Shown: positions 1 to 5,368, counted from the stretch's first letter. The stretch: 10,000 bases of DNA from Baffinella frigidus (GCA_026770585.1 MU647111.1:24194-34193), one strand, 5' to 3'. The notes: a model not told the origin generated them from the sequence alone. Program-made: numbers and translations.

Positions 1-101
1 GGGGGTTGGGGTGCAGGGGTGAAGGGGAAAGAGTGTGGTGTGTGGCCTCAACACCCTCGCATGAGTTTCGCCCGATCAGGAGAAACACTCAAGCCACACA
101 G

Positions 102-345
102 TAGGCTTCTCGGCAACTTTCGACCGAAAATCCGGTCGAAATGTCGACCGTTAATAAGATGTCTTCGTACCGCGCAATTGTCATTTCCACACAGCGGTCT
201 ACGAAGACATATTCGGCCCAAATTGGGCCACTTTTCCGTTACTTTATCCGTAGGAACCCCGCTATGTCCCTACGGGTTACCTACCGTAGGGCCGTAGGTC
301 TTATCGCTTAGGGGTAATTCAGAAACCCTTGAAAGTCCTCGGTCT
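102..345 (+). repeat. Dispersed repeat R1, fullest copy
   Basis: This non-coding stretch has two relatives in the window. Its left part (102-180) matches 1319-1393 in inverted orientation, and its right part (from about 153) matches 3769-3950 in direct orientation. It holds several palindromes: TTTCGACC/GGTCGAAA arms at 118-125 and 134-141, an 11-bp inverted pair ATGTCTTCGTA/TACGAAGACAT at 159-169 and 200-210, GGCCCAAATTGGGCC at 215-229, and a CCCTACGG/CCGTAGGG pair near 270-293. Copies differ at many positions, so the family is old. No transposase is visible. An open frame runs through it, but the peptide follows the repeat and is not taken as a gene. Confidence 0.7.
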
Positions 346-481
346 GAAGTACCACAAAAATAAACGGACCGATATGCGAAGACCACTGTGTAGGGTGTCG
401 GGTTCCGGGAGGGGCCCCTGCACCCCAAATCCCAAACCCCAAACGCCACACGTGGTGGCGGGTTGTGGGCGGGGGCAGAAC

Positions 482-553
482 CTCGCACCAGTCGTTGCCG
501 AGGCCGGAGGGGGCGTCTGTCATCTGGAACGCCACCACCGCCACCGATCGCAC
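482..553 (-). CDS. Small internal exon of unknown protein (duplicate copy B)
   Basis: This is a 72-nt exon of 24 codons, phase 0 at both ends. On the minus strand it is preceded by the acceptor GGCTCGCAG and followed by a donor GAG|GTTCTG. The peptide starts VRSVAVVAFQMTD and ends NDWCE; third codon positions are strongly G/C rich, unlike the repeats around it. The same kind of exon occurs at 751-795 (VWSVAVRDIQMTD), and the two upstream intron flanks are also alike, so this is a tandem exon duplication. The protein family is not recognised. Conservation of frame, acceptor position and the QMTD motif between copies is the main support; exon limits are inferred. Confidence 0.45.
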
Positions 554-641
554 CTGCGAGCCATTATATGTGTAGCATGTTAGGGTAGGTTGTTGCTAGC
601 TTGGGCGTACACCCCATGCTGTGTTAGAACCAGAACCGTGA
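514..641. repeat. Direct duplication, left copy
   Basis: This matches 756-882 in direct orientation, 242 bp apart. Shared blocks include GTCATCTGGA, ACCGCCAC, the splice acceptor region CACCTG(C/A)GAGCC, GTTAGGGT and (T/C)TTGGGC(G/A)T(A/G)CA. It covers the start of exon 482-553 and its upstream intron. Confidence 0.75.
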
Positions 642-717
642 AAGTTTGCGGTTGTTGAAGTGGGACACCACACCCCGCCACGTCAGGACAGGGCTGGACC
701 AGACCGGGGTTGTACTA

Positions 718-795
718 GGTGAGTAAACCGGGAAGGGGTGTGATGACTGAGGGGGGGTCAGTCATCTGGATGTCCCGCACCGCCACGCTCCACAC
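718..795 (-). CDS. Small exon of unknown protein (duplicate copy A)
   Basis: The exon begins after a pyrimidine-bearing acceptor (GGCTCTCAG|GTGTGG at 795/796) and reads VWSVAVRDIQMTDPPS in phase 0, then either splices (a GTCATC site follows the TCA codon at 748-750) or runs to a TAG at 718-720. Codons of the first 15 residues are G/C rich in third position. It parallels exon 482-553: both have V.SVAV in the first six codons and QMTD.PS at the same offset. Past PS the copies diverge, so only the first part looks constrained. Upstream, an exon-like segment at 958-1029 ends in a phase-0 donor that would join in frame. Function unknown. Confidence 0.42.
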
Positions 796-882
796 CTGAG
801 AGCCAAACCCTGCTTTTAGCTTGTTAGGGTGGTTGTTGGTATCTTGGGCATGCACTCCATGCCTAACACAAAGTAAACGTGA
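756..882. repeat. Direct duplication, right copy
   Basis: This is the second copy of the unit at 514-641. It also carries a small palindrome GGCATG...CATGCC near 848-864 in the intronic part. Homology includes exon start, acceptor and about 85 bp of intron, but does not clearly extend past the exon on the downstream side. Confidence 0.75.
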
Positions 883-919
883 TACGGGTCGAGTAATGTT
901 GTGAGATGACCACGCGGGA

Positions 920-953
920 CTCACGCAAACCCTCTGCTCACGCAAACCCTCTG
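920..953. repeat. Perfect 17-bp tandem duplication
   Basis: CTCACGCAAACCCTCTG occurs twice head to tail (920-936, 937-953), immediately beside the donor of the putative exon 958-1029. On the minus strand it would be the first part of the intron. Confidence 0.9.
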
Positions 954-957
954 CTAC

Positions 958-1029
958 CTGGAATGGACGTTTGAAAGGGATCGGAGTGGACGTTCGAGTG
1001 TCTAGAGGGATCCCTCTCGACAACCACAA
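958..1029 (-). CDS. Possible exon upstream of 795
   Basis: On the minus strand a short open segment containing GIPLDTRTSTPIPFKRPFQ ends in CAG|GTAGCA, one of the better donor sites in the window. It ends in phase 0, the phase needed by the exon that starts at 795. The intron between (796-957) holds the upstream part of the 756-882 duplication and the 17-bp tandem repeat. Codon bias is weaker than in the other islands, and the segment abuts degenerate telomere-like DNA, so its upstream limit is unknown. The product is not recognised. Confidence 0.25.
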
Positions 1030-1202
1030 CCCTCGACTCCCTCAACCCTAAACTCCCTCAACCCTAAACTCTCAACCCTAAACTCCCAACCCTCAACCCT
1101 AAACCCTCAAACGTCAAACGTCAAACGTCAACCGTCAACCCTCAACTCTCAACCCTCAACCGTCAACCGTCAACCGTCAACCGTCAACCCTCAACCCTCA
1201 AT
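1029..1202. repeat. Degenerate telomere-like tract (CCCTAAA/CCCTCAA/CGTCAA)
   Basis: This is an array of 6-8 bp units, mostly CCCTCAA, CCCTAAA and CGTCAA, in C-strand orientation. Short homogeneous runs (CGTCAAA x3, CGTCAAC x4) suggest local slippage after the array left the telomere. No coding sense. Confidence 0.85.
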
Positions 1203-1221
1203 CCGAAAGTGGTGCAGACAC

Positions 1222-1301
1222 TGGCCGAAAGTGGAGCCCATCTGCCCTTGCACCGAGATGAACGTCACTCCCGTCAGCGCTTCGCGCATCGCTCCATTCA
1301 T
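1222..1301 (-). CDS. Possible exon F of unknown protein
   Basis: The minus strand reads MREALTGVTFISVQGQMG and continues to a possible donor GGCCA|GTGTCT; third positions are mostly G/C. The EALTGV...S..GQ pattern recurs in the next island upstream (1434-1497), and L...(V/I)(T/S)FI(S/N)VQG recurs at 7085-7428. Two in-frame ATGs lie at 1299-1301 and 1287-1289. No clear acceptor was found, so this could equally be a first exon. The downstream limit is a guess, since the frame stays open to a TGA in the telomere-like tract at 1191-1193. Family not recognised. Confidence 0.3.
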
Positions 1302-1318
1302 TTTCGTGGTACTAATTA

Positions 1319-1393
1319 CGAATTGCGCAGAACAAAGACATCTTCTTAACCGACATTTCGACCAGATTTCTGGTCGAAATTTCCTTGGAAGCC
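1319..1393 (-). repeat. Dispersed repeat R1, inverted partial copy
   Basis: Its reverse complement matches 102-180, including AATGTCG, AAGATGTCTT and GCGCAATT. It carries a perfect 11-bp stem TTTCGACCAGA/TCTGGTCGAAA at 1356-1366 and 1369-1379 with a 2-nt loop. The copy at 118-141 has the same stem with differing inner bases. Confidence 0.75.
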
Positions 1394-1433
1394 AATCGTG
1401 AGCAGGGTGCGGTTTCGCAAATGGTGGGGATAC

Positions 1434-1497
1434 TCGCCTTGAGCTTCTGGCCTTTCTCCGAGACAGACGACACGCCCGTCAGCGCCTCCCAGCTCGA
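1434..1497 (-). CDS. Possible exon E of unknown protein
   Basis: After an acceptor GATCGCAG (CAG at 1498-1500) the minus strand reads SSWEALTGVSSVSEKGQKLK with strong third-position G/C bias; a possible donor GCGA|GTATCC follows. The peptide shares EALTGV, a Ser five residues on, and GQ with island 1222-1301. This suggests a duplicated exon, although flanks are not obviously alike at DNA level. A different frame through the same bases is also open (starting MIAVELGG), which weakens the call. The protein is not recognised. Confidence 0.3.
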
Positions 1498-1498
1498 C

Positions 1499-1625
1499 TG
1501 CGATCATCCCACAGAATAAATGTCGAGTATATGCCCAGAATAAATGCCCAGAATAAATGTCGAGTATACCATTTTGCGATCATCCCACACCACGTTATTC
1601 CACCACCCACAATAAATGTCGCGGA
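1499..1625. repeat. Imperfect local duplications with AGAATAAATGTCGAGTAT
   Basis: AGAATAAATGTCGAGTAT occurs at 1513-1530 and again at 1550-1567, with truncated relatives CCCAGAATAAATG (1534-1546) and ACAATAAATGTCG (from 1609). GCGATCATCCCACA occurs twice (1500 and 1576 starts). The mixture suggests repeated slippage or unequal exchange. No gene is seen. Confidence 0.75.
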
Positions 1626-1925
1626 TCCCTTAAGTGGCCGCAGGGTGGATGTTCACCCTAATTCGCCCTAGGCAGGTCCTAGGTTCCTACCGCAAGGCGT
1701 ATGCGCCTACTGGGCACTCAAGGGATACCGTTTTCTGTGGGAGTTGGTCACGTGGCTACAAACAAAGCGTGTATCGAGTCTTTCTATCCGACCAAAAACA
1801 TGAAACATACTACACTATTTAAATCCTGGGTTGTAAATGGAGGAGTGGAACAGCCTCGTGTGGTAGGACCTCCAATCACTCTTCACCGCTAGCATCGCCG
1901 AAAGGGTGCACCCTTGCCCAAGTCC
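1626..1925. other. Non-coding spacer
   Basis: Short open frames here lack codon bias. The part near 1668-1707 (CCTAGG repeated, then TACCGCAAGGCGTATGCGCC) resembles the right end of R1 copies (CCTAGGTCCC, GCGTATGGG) and may be a decayed relative. I see no exon-like island. Confidence 0.4.
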
Positions 1926-2075
1926 TTATCTCAGAAAACGAGTTCTAAAACTCGTTTTCTTAAGTCAATTCCCCTACAATTTCGTCAACTTATTCTTTAC
2001 TCTCCGCATAAGTTGACAAAATTGTAAGGGGATTGACTTAAGAAAACGAGTTTTAGAACTCGTTTTCTGAGATAA
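1926..2075. mobile_element. 150-bp nested-palindrome MITE-like element
   Basis: Nearly the whole element is one inverted repeat: about 68-bp arms (1926-1993 and 2008-2075) with roughly three mismatches and a 14-bp centre. The termini are TTATCTCAGAAAACGAGTT. Each arm holds its own inner palindrome AAAACGAGTT-CTAA-AACTCGTTTT. GTCC directly precedes (1922-1925) and directly follows (2076-2079), a 4-bp putative target site duplication. It is too short for a transposase, so any movement would be in trans. A bacterial-type terminator is not plausible, as the setting is eukaryotic and the arms are far too long. Confidence 0.85.
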
Positions 2076-2076
2076 G

Positions 2077-2218
2077 TCCGGTGCCAACCTCACCCCGGCG
2101 TCCCGCAACACCCGACTGTATTGCCTACTGTAGCACCCTACGGAATGCCGGAAACAGGTTAACGCCGGAATTAGGGTGTCTACCCGTACACCGGGAAAAC
2201 CAAGAGTGTTTGCTCGAT
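2077..2218. other. Non-coding spacer
   Basis: No coding bias, repeat or palindrome of note was seen between the nested palindrome and the 111-bp minisatellite. CCGGAA and CGGGAAAA words recur, but no clear unit exists. Confidence 0.3.
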
Positions 2219-2662
2219 GTCCTGCTACGTGGATAGGTGCCGAGGGGGGAGGGGGTCATATCAGTGACTACTACACGGAAGGATCATATAAGTAAGGATT
2301 ACTACACGGAACGATCACATAAGTGTGACGTCCTGCTACGTGGATAGGTGCCGAGGGGGGAGGGGGTCACATCAGTGACTACTACACGGAAGGATCATAT
2401 GAGTAAGGATTACTTCACGGAACGATCACATAAGTGTGACGTCCTGCAACGTGGATGGGTGCCGAGGGGGGAGGGGGTCATATCAGTGACTACTACACGG
2501 AAAGATCATATAAGTAAGGATTACTACACGGAACGATCACATACGTGTGACGTCCTACAACGTGGATAGGTGCCGAGGAGGAAGGGGGTCGTATAAGCGA
2601 ATACTACACTCAAGGATCATATACGTAATGATTACTACACGGAACAATCACATAACTGTGAG
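2219..2662. repeat. 111-bp tandem minisatellite, four units
   Basis: Units begin GTCCT(G/A)C at 2219, 2330, 2441 and 2552, exactly 111 bp apart. Units 1-3 are very similar; unit 4 decays in its second half. Each unit contains an internal 31-bp sub-repeat built on ACTACACGGAA.GATCA. Because 111 is a multiple of three, a frame is open across parts of the array; TAG interrupts most units and TGG replaces it in unit 3. Stop-bearing units and non-coding flanks argue for a satellite and not a protein repeat. Confidence 0.92.
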
Positions 2663-2775
2663 GGTTTAGGGTGCTGTAAGTAATGATTACTACACAGGAA
2701 CATCATACAAGTGTTAGGGTGTGTATAAGTAATGATTACTACACGGAAAGAGCATATCAGTGTGAGGGTTTCGGG
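2663..2775. repeat. Degenerate tail of the minisatellite
   Basis: GTAATGATTACTACACGGAA-type sub-units recur at about 2676 and 2730, separated by GTGAGGGTTTAGGGTGC-like telomere-type sequence. The array seems to have fused with telomere-like repeats here. Confidence 0.7.
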
Positions 2776-2780
2776 TGCAC

Positions 2781-2876
2781 CTGGACGGGCCCAGAGTCTT
2801 CCTTATACGCGAAGGAGTGCACGGCCTTGCTGCTCTGCCCCGTGTTGTACTTGCTCCGCCCCAGCTCCGACATAAC
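2781..2876 (-). CDS. Internal exon of unknown protein, 32 codons
   Basis: Exactly 96 nt, phase 0 at both ends, lies between an acceptor GCGAACAG and a donor CAG|GTGCAC on the minus strand. The peptide begins VMSELGRSKYNTGQSSK and ends EDSGPVQ, polar and probably cytosolic, and codons are strongly G/C-ending. Its upstream intron would contain the 26-bp tandem repeat (2880-2956) and telomere-like DNA. It lies downstream of, and on the same strand as, the channel-like exons ending at 3585, so it could belong to the same C-terminal tail, but no motif proves that. No homologue is recognised. Confidence 0.4.
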
Positions 2877-2879
2877 CTG

Positions 2880-2956
2880 TTCGCACTCCCAAGTTGACGG
2901 ATTTGTTCGCACTCCAAAGTTGACGGATTTGGGTCACTCCAAAGTTGACGGATTTG
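2880..2956. repeat. 26-bp tandem repeat, three copies
   Basis: TTCGCACTCCAAAGTTGACGGATTTG-type units start at 2880, 2906 and 2932; the third is 25 bp and begins GGTCACTCC. They lie directly against the acceptor of the exon at 2781-2876. Confidence 0.9.
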
Positions 2957-3018
2957 TACCACAGGTTCAGCTTTGTCAACTTGAGAATAGTCCGGCACGA
3001 AGCTCATGCATCACCTGC

Positions 3019-3090
3019 TCGTGGGGTTTGGGGCTTGGGGCTTGGGATGTAGGGTTTAGGGTTTAGGTTTGAGGGTTGAGGGTTGAGGGC

Positions 3091-3164
<74 letters not shown>

Positions 3165-3192
3165 GGTGTAGGATGTAGGGTGTAGGGTTTGC
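3019..3192. repeat. Telomere-like tract (GAGGGTT)n, G-strand orientation
   Basis: After a short GGGTTTA start, the tract becomes an almost uniform array of GAGGGTT (about 3070-3166), then TGTAGGG variants. TTGAGGG is one base from TTTAGGG, so the variant has been homogenised locally. Orientation is opposite to the tract at 1029-1202. Confidence 0.9.
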
Positions 3193-3390
3193 CATGACCT
3201 CCCGTGCACCGTGAACCGTGAACCCGCAACCGTAACGGGGTGGGGGGGGGTTGTATTTAATAAAAATAAAATATTTTTAAATCTATCCTAACGAAGCCAG
3301 GGCGGGTTGGCAGGGTGCACCAGTGACGCGATCAACCTGGTGCAGGCAGGTGCCGCACGGGGGCCACACCTCTCATCCGTGACGTGAACG
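3193..3390. other. Non-coding spacer with G-run and AT-rich patch
   Basis: A G-run (around 3241-3250) is followed by an AT-rich patch (3253-3284, TTTAATAAAAATAAAATATTTT) unlike the GC-rich surroundings. The rest shows no convincing exon. Confidence 0.4.
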
Positions 3391-3508
3391 TGTTTGATTT
3401 TAATGAAAAGGCCCACCTAATTGTCACAGGAGTTGGACGGAGGTTAATCAGGGCCTGGATTTACTCAGGGTAGGAATCCCGTTTGCTCGCCCATTTTGAT
3501 TCAACTGA
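3391..3508 (+). mobile_element. MITE-like family M2, copy 1
   Basis: It matches 5369-5485 in direct orientation. The best block is GGAGTTGGACG(G/A)AGGTTAAT(C/T)AGGGCC at 3429-3455. Further matches are CCTA.TTGT upstream and CCG.TTTG...CCATTTT downstream. Ends carry weak inverted similarity (AAAAGGCCCA versus GCCCATTTT). No target duplication was identified. Both copies are about 120 bp, which suggests a short non-autonomous element. Confidence 0.55.
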
Positions 3509-3584
3509 AACATGGTCCCGAATGAGGTGGTTGGAACCTGGACAATCGATGAGTCAACGCGATTCGGATCCCGGGTCACCCAAC

Positions 3585-3658
3585 CCCCCCCCCCGTGCAG
3601 GCGGAGGACCGCGAGCAGGTTGCGGTCGAGCGCACCGTCATTTCCCCCAGGCGATACC
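3585..3658 (-). CDS. Possible exon, channel-tail-like motif
   Basis: After an acceptor CTCTGTCAAG the minus strand reads VSPGGNDGALDRNLLAVLRLHG, with almost every codon ending in G or C, then a run of glycine codons in the 11-C homopolymer at 3584-3594, where GGGG|GTTGGG could be a donor. It begins in phase 2, matching the end of exon 4023-4169. The motif DG.L...LL.VLRLH resembles GGGV...AL..RLLEAFRLH in that exon, so it may be its duplicate. The plus strand is also open with G/C-ending codons (AEDREQVAVERTV after a good acceptor), so strand choice rests on context. Confidence 0.33.
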
Positions 3659-3688
3659 CTTGACAGAGTAGCAGCCATCAATTCGCCC

Positions 3689-3732
3689 CCGTAGGGAACC
3701 CGTAGGTCCCTAGGGCTGTCCTACCGTAGGGT
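3689..3732 (+). repeat. CCGTAGGG-type short repeat
   Basis: CCGTAGGGAACCC...GTCCCTAGGGCTGTCCTACCGTAGGGTC matches 3861-3904 and 249-298 in direct orientation (shared GTCCCTA, ACCGTAGGG). Two copies bracket the body of the R1 copy at 3769-3950, so they may mark element ends. Confidence 0.6.
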
Positions 3733-3768
3733 CTTCTGGAATGAATACCTGAAGCTCGCAGACGCGAA

Positions 3769-3950
3769 ATAAGGAGTTTCGGGTTGGCGGTGCCACACAG
3801 CGGGCTACGCTGGGAAACGATCTTCAGCATCGAGCCATTTCCGGTTACCTTATCCGTAGAACCCCCCCCTATGTCCCTAAGGATTGCCAACCGTAGGGTC
3901 CTAGGTCCCATCGCGTATGGGTTATCCGAAATCCCTTCGAAGTCCGCTGA
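3769..3950 (+). repeat. Dispersed repeat R1, second direct copy
   Basis: This matches 153-345. Best blocks are CCACACAGCGG, TTATCCGTAG, CTATGTCCCTA, ACCGTAGGG, AGGTC..ATCGC and TCGAAGTCC/TTGAAAGTCC. Divergence is substantial. It would lie in the intron between exons 4023-4169 and 3585-3658. Confidence 0.7.
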
Positions 3951-4022
3951 GTGGACAACCACCAGCGCACCTCTCCTCACTCCAGCAACACAATTCATCC
4001 CGTACGTGGCGAGGAGGCTCAC

Positions 4023-4169
4023 ACGCCATTCCGCAGGGCCCTAGGACCTGTGGGGAGGACCTGGACGCCGCCGCCACCCGCATGGAGGCGGAAGGCCTCG
4101 AGGAGCCTACGGTGGAGGGCCTGCGCGCGCATCACGCCGCCCCCCTCTGTCGCTAGCGCGGCCACCGAC
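4023..4169 (-). CDS. Voltage-gated cation channel-like tail, second exon
   Basis: The exon follows the strongest acceptor in the window (TTTCTGCGTGTTGCAG) and starts in phase 2; its first base completes the arginine codon begun in the exon ending at 4528. It reads SVAALATEGGGVMRAQALHR, then RLLEAFRLHAGGGG, with G/C-ending codons, and ends at GGCGT|GTGAGC, a good donor in phase 2. In Cav and Nav channels the EF-hand-like region is followed by a segment of the form (D/E)G.V.....L..L...AL; GGGV.....L......AF here has that spacing. The usual PPLG motif is absent from the join, so a further small exon may be missed. The plus strand has an open frame but no fitting splice context. Confidence 0.45.
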
Positions 4170-4527
4170 CTGCAACACGCAGAAACGCTGTCAAGGGGTG
4201 CGCGCCACTGCGTTTTGAAACGGGGTGTGGTACAGAATTTATCTCAGAAAACGAGTTTTAGAACTCGTTTTCTGAGATAAGAATGGGTACCGGAAAGCAC
4301 TGGTAGGTTTGAAACGTGGAGATAGTGTCCATTTTCCCCCCAAACGGTACCCCTGGCACCCTCCATCGAAACCTGCCAGACGCCAGAAGCATCTCCCCAA
4401 GCCTCTACCACTCCCATCCTCCCGACGTATCTCGGGCATCCCACCGCCCGCGTGTGTGTCGTATCTCGGTCCCAACACAGGTCCCAGCATCGTGGATCAG
4501 GAGGGAATGGCAGAGGGGCCTCCATAC
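4170..4527 (-). other. Putative intron carrying a palindromic insertion
   Basis: This 358-bp intron has a GTATGG donor (TCCG|GTATGG) and a TGTTGCAG acceptor. It contains the 42-bp palindrome at 4239-4280. Open frames within it on the minus strand lack codon bias. Confidence 0.4.
4239..4280. mobile_element. 42-bp perfect-palindrome mini-element
   Basis: TTATCTCAGAAAACGAGTT, then TTAG, then its exact reverse complement: two 19-bp arms around 4 bp. The arms are identical to the termini of the 150-bp element at 1926-2075. GAAT precedes (4235-4238) and follows (4281-4284), a 4-bp putative target duplication that differs from the GTCC of the other copy. Length and target duplication show a discrete inserted unit and not a chance hairpin. 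Confidence 0.85.
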
Positions 4528-4697
4528 CGGAGGAAGGCGACCATCTTGCCAGCCTCGACGGTGCCTTTCTCCCGGGGGTCGAGGGCGCACCACACCACGG
4601 CCGTGAACTCCGCGCCGCCCAGCTCGGTGCGCCCCTCCCCCTCCCCCTCCTGCTCCTCCTGCGCCAGAAGTGCCTCCGAGAACCCCCGCATCGCCAC
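4528..4697 (-). CDS. Voltage-gated cation channel-like exon, post-S6 EF-hand-like region
   Basis: On the minus strand a 170-nt exon follows GACGTCAG and ends at TCCG|GTATGG in phase 2. It reads VAMRGFSEALLAQEEQ, a short acidic linker (EGEGEG), then AEFTAVVWCALDPREKGTVE and AGKMVAFLR. In Cav and Nav channels the last S6 helix ends with a NFS-type segment and is followed by a cytosolic EF-hand-like motif of the pattern EF..(I/V)W...DP...G.I.....V..LLR. W...DP..KG.V....MV.FLR here keeps that order and spacing, with one extra residue between F and W. The inferred role is the membrane-proximal C-terminal tail that tunes channel gating. Codons are strongly G/C-ending. No S6 exon is visible upstream in 4700-5550, so the gene may be broken or its upstream exons may lie further off. 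Confidence 0.55.
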
Positions 4698-4703
4698 CTG
4701 ACG

Positions 4704-4790
4704 TCCAGGGTTTAAGATTTGGGGTTTAGGGTTTGCGGTTTGGGGTTTCGGGGTTGGGGTGTAGGGTGTGGGGTGTAGGGTTTAGGATTG
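4704..4790. repeat. Telomere-like tract, G-strand orientation
   Basis: Degenerate GGGTTTA/GGGTTTGG/GGGTGTA units. It lies directly upstream (minus-strand sense) of the acceptor of the channel-like exon, so it would form the end of the preceding intron. Confidence 0.8.
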
Positions 4791-4857
4791 TCATAAAAAC
4801 CCGTATGACAACCTGTCCAACGCCCAGAGACTATAACCCCGAAACCCGAGACCTGAA

Positions 4858-4906
4858 GCCTTGCACCCTACACCATAAACGCTGCACCCTGAACCCTACA
4901 CCCTAT
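4858..4906. repeat. Telomere-like tract, C-strand orientation
   Basis: CACCCTACACCATAAACGCTG-type degenerate CCCTAAA/CCCTACA units point the opposite way to those at 4704-4790, with about 70 bp between. Confidence 0.6.
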
Positions 4907-5054
4907 GAGCGCGCCTCCTCTCTTCACTGGTCCACTCTTGACAATCCAACACGTAGCTGGTCCGATCACGGCGTTACTGATCGACGCTGAACCGGTGCAC
5001 TCTGAACTGATCCAAGCGTGTCCCGGTGCTCCCGCTGTCCGGTCAAGCAACCTA
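4907..5054. other. Non-coding spacer
   Basis: Open frames exist on both strands, but codon bias and clear splice sites are absent. Confidence 0.3.
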
Positions 5055-5190
5055 ATCTCCATACAAGTATTAATTAATTGCTTTTGGCAACGAAAATTAC
5101 TACACGGTTTGCTCATAAAAGTAATAGTAAAGCTTTTGTGTAGTAAATTTCGTTGCACCAAAAGCAATTGATTAATACTTTTGTGGAGAT
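5055..5190. mobile_element. Inverted-repeat MITE-like element M3 (136 bp)
   Basis: ATCTCCATACAAGTATTAAT...TTACTACAC on the left and its near reverse complement on the right give arms of about 52 bp around a 32-bp centre. Mismatches are few (for example TTAATTAATTG versus TTAATCAATTG, and a 2-base difference beside GGCAACG). The element is AT-rich against GC-rich flanks. The flanks show no convincing target duplication, at most an ambiguous AT dinucleotide. There is no coding capacity. Confidence 0.8.
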
Positions 5191-5368
5191 GAAACCGTCT
5201 TGGTGCAAAGCGAAGGCGGAACCGATCTTTCGACTAACAGAAGGCCCGGGTCGGCCGGCGAATCCCAGCTAAAACATCACGAAATCGAGAGGGGGAAACG
5301 GTGTCGTGGGACTCGGTAGCGACGGTGCGCAGAGCGGCTGCAGTCTGCCGCGCTAATCCGGGGACATG
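5191..5368. other. Spacer with one weak exon-like patch
   Basis: On the minus strand, after GACTGCAG (near 5337-5344), AALRTVATESHDT is encoded with G/C-ending codons and could be followed by a GTTTCC donor. It is too short to call. Confidence 0.2.

Noticed and set aside
1926-2075. Transcription terminator
   Set aside because: Arms of about 68 bp, matching ends elsewhere and 4-bp flanking repeats indicate an inserted element.
2348-2569. Protein made of 37-residue repeats
   Set aside because: The frame exists only because the 111-bp unit is a multiple of three. Other units carry TAG, the internal 31-bp sub-repeat is not a multiple of three, and the flanks are non-coding.
2219-2775. CRISPR-like array
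   Set aside because: Units are directly adjacent with no unique spacers, and the setting is eukaryotic.
3601-3663. Plus-strand exon AEDREQVAVERTV after a GTGCAG acceptor
   Set aside because: The acceptor's pyrimidine tract is just the C homopolymer, the frame stops at once, and the complementary minus-strand frame fits the neighbouring exon phases. It is kept as an alternative only.
5092-5107. ATTACTACACGG shared between M3 and the 111-bp minisatellite
   Set aside because: Only about 12 bp are shared and flanking bases differ; this is not enough to propose common origin.
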